This document shows, piece by piece, positions 21,106 to 24,562 of a stretch of DNA of 24,562 nucleotides. Origin of the DNA: an uncultured Mobiluncus sp. (GTDB lineage: Bacteria > Actinomycetota > Actinomycetes > Actinomycetales > Actinomycetaceae); the NCBI RefSeq assembly GCF_947254095.1, contig NZ_CAMYBV010000024.1:1-24562 (forward strand), written 5' to 3'. Below the pieces are notes generated by a model. The model made no database searches. It saw only the letters and a program-made list of their open reading frames with translations, and was not told the origin of the DNA. A program made the position numbers and the translations under genes. Every line of letters starts with the position of its first letter. The first letter of the stretch is position 1.

Positions 21106-23889
21106 TCAAAGCCGTTCCCACAGCCCCAGGGGTAGCCAAATCGGGTGAAACGCCTCGTTGGAGGCTTCGGGATCCAACAGCGCGTAAAAACCAAAGTCCA
21201 GGTCGCCCTCTCCATCGACGATGGTCAGCTCTGCCAGCCAGAGATTTTCCGGAATAGCCTCGGGCGAGATGCCGGCACCGGCGGGCAGGTCAGCCTCGGT
21301 GGGTTGGGTGATGACGTGGAAATTGCGCTGGTGGCGGGCTTCCCCGACCGTTTCCATGAAGTCGTGGGCATCCCAGTAGGCGCCGAGTTGTTTGTCCCAG
21401 CCCGCTTCGGTAATCGGGGGGATTTCCGCCAGCAGTCGGGACACTCTGCCCTGGTCAGAGCGCAGTTTCGTTTCCATTGCGGTAAGCCGCTCGAACTCGT
21501 CCCCGCCCAGCATATCGAGCCAGCTGAACAGTTCCCGGTGCAGTTCGGTGCCGAGTTTGGCGGGGTTGAGGCGGTAGTCAAAAGTTCCGTCCGCTCGCTC
21601 GCCAAAAGCCAGCTCGGTTTCGTCCTGCCCGCCAGCTGAGGTGGTGCCGTCCAGGTTTGCCGTTTTGCGCAGTTGTGGGTTTTCCAGGAATTTCCATTCA
21701 TCCAACAGGGAGGAGTCGACCTTGTCGATGGTGTCGTTGAGCCAATCCAGCACTTCGATAAAGCGTTCGGTTTTCAGGGGTTCGGGCACAATCTGGGTCA
21801 GCGCGCGCCACGCATCGGACAGGTAGCGCAGCAAGACCCCCTCGGAAAACTCGATTTTCAAGCTGGCCTCAAAAGCCTGGAAAGTCTGACCCGTTTCCAC
21901 CATCTCGCGGATGACGGATTTCGGGGAAATGAAGTATCCGCGCGCCCACGGGTTCGCTTTCTGATAGGTCGCAAAGGCGGCTTCCAGCTCCTGGCTCAAA
22001 GGCTTAGGGTAAGTCGTCCGCTCCAAGGCATTTTGCCGTTCGTCATAGTCCGCCCCGCTCGCTTTCAGTTCTGCAAAGACCCGGTCTTTGGCGGCGCGTT
22101 CCTGGGCACGCAAGATGGCATTGGGATCGTCTAAAACGGACTCCACCACAGAAATAACATCGAGAGTGTCCCCGAACGCGCCCCCGGCAGCGGGCGTATC
22201 CGCGCTGGGAGAGCCCGTGTGGTCCGTAAACGCCTGCAAATAGTCCAGGGCAAACGGCGCCAAGTCCTGATTCAGGGCGAAAGTCTCGGGTAGGTCCGCC
22301 GTCAAAGTCCAATTCCCGTGCTGCGAGCCGCCCGACCCGGTGCCAGAATCAGCGCTGGCACCGTGTGCAAGCTGCCTCCCGGAAATGACCCCGGAGTCCG
22401 CTAGGGATTCCAAGATGTGTTGCAGGGTGTCGGCAAAGGGATTGCGATCCTTCGCCGGTCCGGTGGCGCGTAGCACGTTGTGGTTGCGGTACACCAAAGT
22501 GTTGAGGTTTTCGGCCTGGTCGCCGGGCCTTTGCAAGGTGTTCAGCACCATCGCGTGCGTAATCTTCCACCGCGGCACCATCGCTTCGGGAGCGCTTTGC
22601 GCCAGACGGTTGAACGTCCCTTCCGTCCAGGACGTGCGGCCTTCCGGCGCTTTCTTTTTCTTGATTTTCTCAAGTTTCTTCGCGTCCCCGTCCGCGCGAG
22701 CGAGCGCGATAGCGTTGTCAATTTCCCACTCCGGGGCTTGTGCCACCACGTACCCCACGGTGTCAAACCCGGCACGGCCCGCCCGTCCTGCAACCTGGTG
22801 GAACTCACGAGAATTCAGGTGACGTTCCTTGTTCCCATCAAACTTCACCAGGGAGGTCATGACGACGGTGCGGATGGGGACGTTGATGCCGACCCCGAGG
22901 GTGTCGGTTCCGGAAATGACTCGCAAAAGGCCGGCCTGTGCGAGTTTTTCGACCAGCCTGCGGTAGCGGGGCAGCATTCCCGCGTGGTGAATCCCGATGC
23001 CTTTCAGCAGCAATGGTTTCAAGGTTTTCCCAAAAGAGGAATGGAACTGTACGGTGTTTACCTGGTCTTTTAGCTGGGCGGCAGTGTCGGGGTCCAGACC
23101 CAAGCGCAAATCGAGGTTGGCGATTCGTTCGGCTTCTTCCACCGCGGCGCGTTGGCTGGGGTGCACCACGTAGGCCGGCAGTCGGTCTTGATTAGCCAGT
23201 CCCTGCAGGATTTTCTCCAGAGGCTCGGCCGCGTAGGACATTTCTAGCGGCACGGGACGCTTCGCGGAATCGAGGATCGCGACTTCACGCCCGGTGACTT
23301 CCCACAGGTTCTTTGCAAACCACGAGGTATCCCCCAAAGTGGCGCTCATCAGCACAAACCGAGTTTTCGTCAGAGTCAGCAGGGGAGCCTGCCACGCCCA
23401 GCCACGCTCCGGGTCAGCATAGTAGTGAAACTCGTCCATCACCACGGTGTCGACGTTGAGGTCGTCGCCCCAGCGCAGCGCCTGATTTGCGAGGATTTCC
23501 GCCGTAGCACAGATAATCGGCGCATCGGCGTTGACCGAACCGTCGCCCGTAACCATACCCACGTTGGCGGCGCCAAACAGATCCACCAGGTCAAAGAACT
23601 TCTCGCTGACCAGCGCCTTTAAAGGTGCGGTGTAATAGGAAACGCCGCCCCGGGCTAGTGACCACAAAATCGCGGCCACCCCAATCAGCGACTTGCCCGA
23701 GCCGGTGGGAGTGGGAGCGATGAGGTGTTTATCCTCCAGAATCAGGCGCTCGGCAGCCTCCTGCTGATGAGGATAAAGCGGGCGACCGGTAGACTCGGCC
23801 CATTCCTGAAACGCCAGCAGAACCTCGACAGGGTCCGTGAGCGCGCCGCGATCCTCCAGGTCGTCCAGCAGTTGATTGAGAGCCTCCAT
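21106..23889 (-). CDS. DEAD/DEAH-box helicase, Ski2-like, with DUF3516-type C-terminus
   Basis: A 927-residue superfamily 2 helicase. Motif I APTPTGSGKS (residues 58-67), motif II DEFH (152-155), motif III SAT (182-184) and motif VI QVAGRAGRAG (365-374) are intact, with GTDTLGVGINVPIRTVV before it as in Ski2/Mtr4-like enzymes; RNA or DNA unwinding cannot be told apart from sequence. Residues about 400-927 are helical and match, as I recall them, the DUF3516 C-terminal regions found in actinobacterial helicases; a glycine/serine-rich linker (SGTGSGGSQ) interrupts this near residue 500. Its ATG overlaps the stop of the upstream FAH gene by one base (TGATG), implying coupled translation. Function in the cell is not established. 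Confidence 0.88.
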   Translation of the reverse strand: MEALNQLLDDLEDRGALTDPVEVLLAFQEWAESTGRPLYPHQQEAAERLILEDKHLIAPTPTGSGKSLIGVAAILWSLARGGVSYYTAPLKALVSEKFFDLVDLFGAANVGMVTGDGSVNADAPIICATAEILANQALRWGDDLNVDTVVMDEFHYYADPERGWAWQAPLLTLTKTRFVLMSATLGDTSWFAKNLWEVTGREVAILDSAKRPVPLEMSYAAEPLEKILQGLANQDRLPAYVVHPSQRAAVEEAERIANLDLRLGLDPDTAAQLKDQVNTVQFHSSFGKTLKPLLLKGIGIHHAGMLPRYRRLVEKLAQAGLLRVISGTDTLGVGINVPIRTVVMTSLVKFDGNKERHLNSREFHQVAGRAGRAGFDTVGYVVAQAPEWEIDNAIALARADGDAKKLEKIKKKKAPEGRTSWTEGTFNRLAQSAPEAMVPRWKITHAMVLNTLQRPGDQAENLNTLVYRNHNVLRATGPAKDRNPFADTLQHILESLADSGVISGRQLAHGASADSGTGSGGSQHGNWTLTADLPETFALNQDLAPFALDYLQAFTDHTGSPSADTPAAGGAFGDTLDVISVVESVLDDPNAILRAQERAAKDRVFAELKASGADYDERQNALERTTYPKPLSQELEAAFATYQKANPWARGYFISPKSVIREMVETGQTFQAFEASLKIEFSEGVLLRYLSDAWRALTQIVPEPLKTERFIEVLDWLNDTIDKVDSSLLDEWKFLENPQLRKTANLDGTTSAGGQDETELAFGERADGTFDYRLNPAKLGTELHRELFSWLDMLGGDEFERLTAMETKLRSDQGRVSRLLAEIPPITEAGWDKQLGAYWDAHDFMETVGEARHQRNFHVITQPTEADLPAGAGISPEAIPENLWLAELTIVDGEGDLDFGFYALLDPEASNEAFHPIWLPLGLWERL

Positions 23890-24562
23890 CAGCGGCGCAC
23901 CGGGTTGCTGAGTTGTCCCAAGCCCTCGATTTCGCAGGTCACAGTGCAGCCTTCGGTGAGCGGGCCGACTCCGGCGGGGGTGCCGGTGAGGATGACGTCA
24001 CCGGGCAGCAGGGTCATGGCTTGGGAAATGTAAGTCACCAGTTCGCCCACCGGGTGCATCATGTTGGCAGTCGTGTCGTCTTGGCGCGCCTCGCCGTCCA
24101 CTTCGCTGCGAATGCGCAGATTTTGCACCTCGAGGTCAGGATTGACGGTAATCCAGGGTCCGAGCGGGCAAGCGGTGTCAAACCCTTTGGCGCGCGTCCA
24201 CTGTTTATCGGCTTTCTGGGCGTCGCGAGCGGAAACGTCATTGCCGATGGTGTAGCCGAACACGTAGTCTTTCCAGTTTTTGGGGTCAATGTCTTTCGCG
24301 ACGTGCTTGATGACCACGCCGAGTTCTACTTCGTGATCGACATGGTTGGACCACTTCGGCAGGACAATCGGCGCGCCGGGGCCAATGACCGAGGTATTGG
24401 GTTTGATGAACAGAATCGGGGCATCAGGCACCGCCGAGCCGAATTCACGGATGTGTTCCAGGTAGTTTTTTCCCACGCACACGACTTTCGAAGCGGGAAT
24501 CACCGGTGCGACCAGGCGCACGTCCGCCAGTTGCAGGATTTGACCGGTGGGGGTGATTTTGT
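23889..24562 (-). CDS. Fumarylacetoacetate hydrolase family protein, 5' end outside the window
   Basis: The frame stays open to the right edge of the window, so the N-terminus is missing; 223 residues are seen. A GTG at 24521 is an internal codon, because the codons before it read TPTGQILQLADVRLVAPV, the family's usual N-terminal strand. The metal-binding acidic pair lies in VDHEVELGVV, with GNDVSARDAQ, KGFDTACPLGPW and the ending GDVILTGTPAGVGPL, all typical of the FAH superfamily. These are Mg/Mn enzymes that hydrolyse, decarboxylate or isomerise 2-oxo acids such as acylpyruvates, oxaloacetate or homoprotocatechuate intermediates; the substrate cannot be told here. It is the leading gene of a pair with the helicase. 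Confidence 0.9.
   Translation of the reverse strand, partial: KITPTGQILQLADVRLVAPVIPASKVVCVGKNYLEHIREFGSAVPDAPILFIKPNTSVIGPGAPIVLPKWSNHVDHEVELGVVIKHVAKDIDPKNWKDYVFGYTIGNDVSARDAQKADKQWTRAKGFDTACPLGPWITVNPDLEVQNLRIRSEVDGEARQDDTTANMMHPVGELVTYISQAMTLLPGDVILTGTPAGVGPLTEGCTVTCEIEGLGQLSNPVRR

Overview
The window comes from a high-GC Gram-positive bacterium of the phylum Actinomycetota. This rests on the gene order hrcA-dnaJ-rsmE-phoH-ybeY-corC-like-era, which is the actinobacterial arrangement (compare the Rv2374c to Rv2364c block of Mycobacterium tuberculosis), on a mycobacterial-type RpiB, a DivIVA-domain protein, an actinobacterial Ski2-like helicase and abundant CWB2-type wall-binding repeats. 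A member of the Actinomycetaceae such as Mobiluncus is my best guess, but that is inference and no rRNA is present to settle it.

Layout. 1-907 is accessory: a non-coding stretch with three 23-bp tandem repeats, an orphan RelB/DinJ antitoxin with its own promoter and operator-like repeats, and about 300 bp with no intact gene where a toxin would be expected. 908-5107 encodes a very large secreted protein: signal peptide, a trypsin-like domain that has lost its catalytic serine, a long coiled coil and three CWB2 repeats. It ends in a clear intrinsic terminator. 5246-7167 is a translationally coupled pair of membrane proteins that looks like a highly divergent TRAP-type DctQ/DctM module without a binding protein. 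7260-14278 is the HrcA operon: a CIRCE operator followed by hrcA, dnaJ, rsmE, phoH, ybeY, a CorC/HlyC-like CBS protein and era, nearly all overlapping or a few bases apart. 14495-16375 is ilvD, of the long enterobacterial type, behind an AT-rich leader with two palindromes.

The minus strand then carries a two-gene unit (17472-20336, then 16398-17456): a DivIVA-motif protein with a very long disordered region, followed by a membrane-anchored serine hydrolase of beta-lactamase/PBP fold, suggesting a wall or division role. Divergent from it is rpiB (20576-21025, plus strand). Convergent with rpiB, and running into the window from its right edge, are a fumarylacetoacetate-hydrolase family gene (5' end outside the window) and a DEAD/DEAH helicase joined by a one-base stop/start overlap.

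How the genes work together: the central operon couples the heat-shock repressor HrcA and a DnaJ co-chaperone to ribosome-quality functions (RsmE, YbeY, Era, PhoH), so the CIRCE site could place ribosome maturation genes under heat-shock control. I see no CRISPR array, insertion sequence, tRNA or rRNA. The parts that look least described are the inactive-protease/coiled-coil/CWB2 protein, the TRAP-like pair with a Lys/Ala/Pro tail, and the DivIVA plus serine-hydrolase pair.
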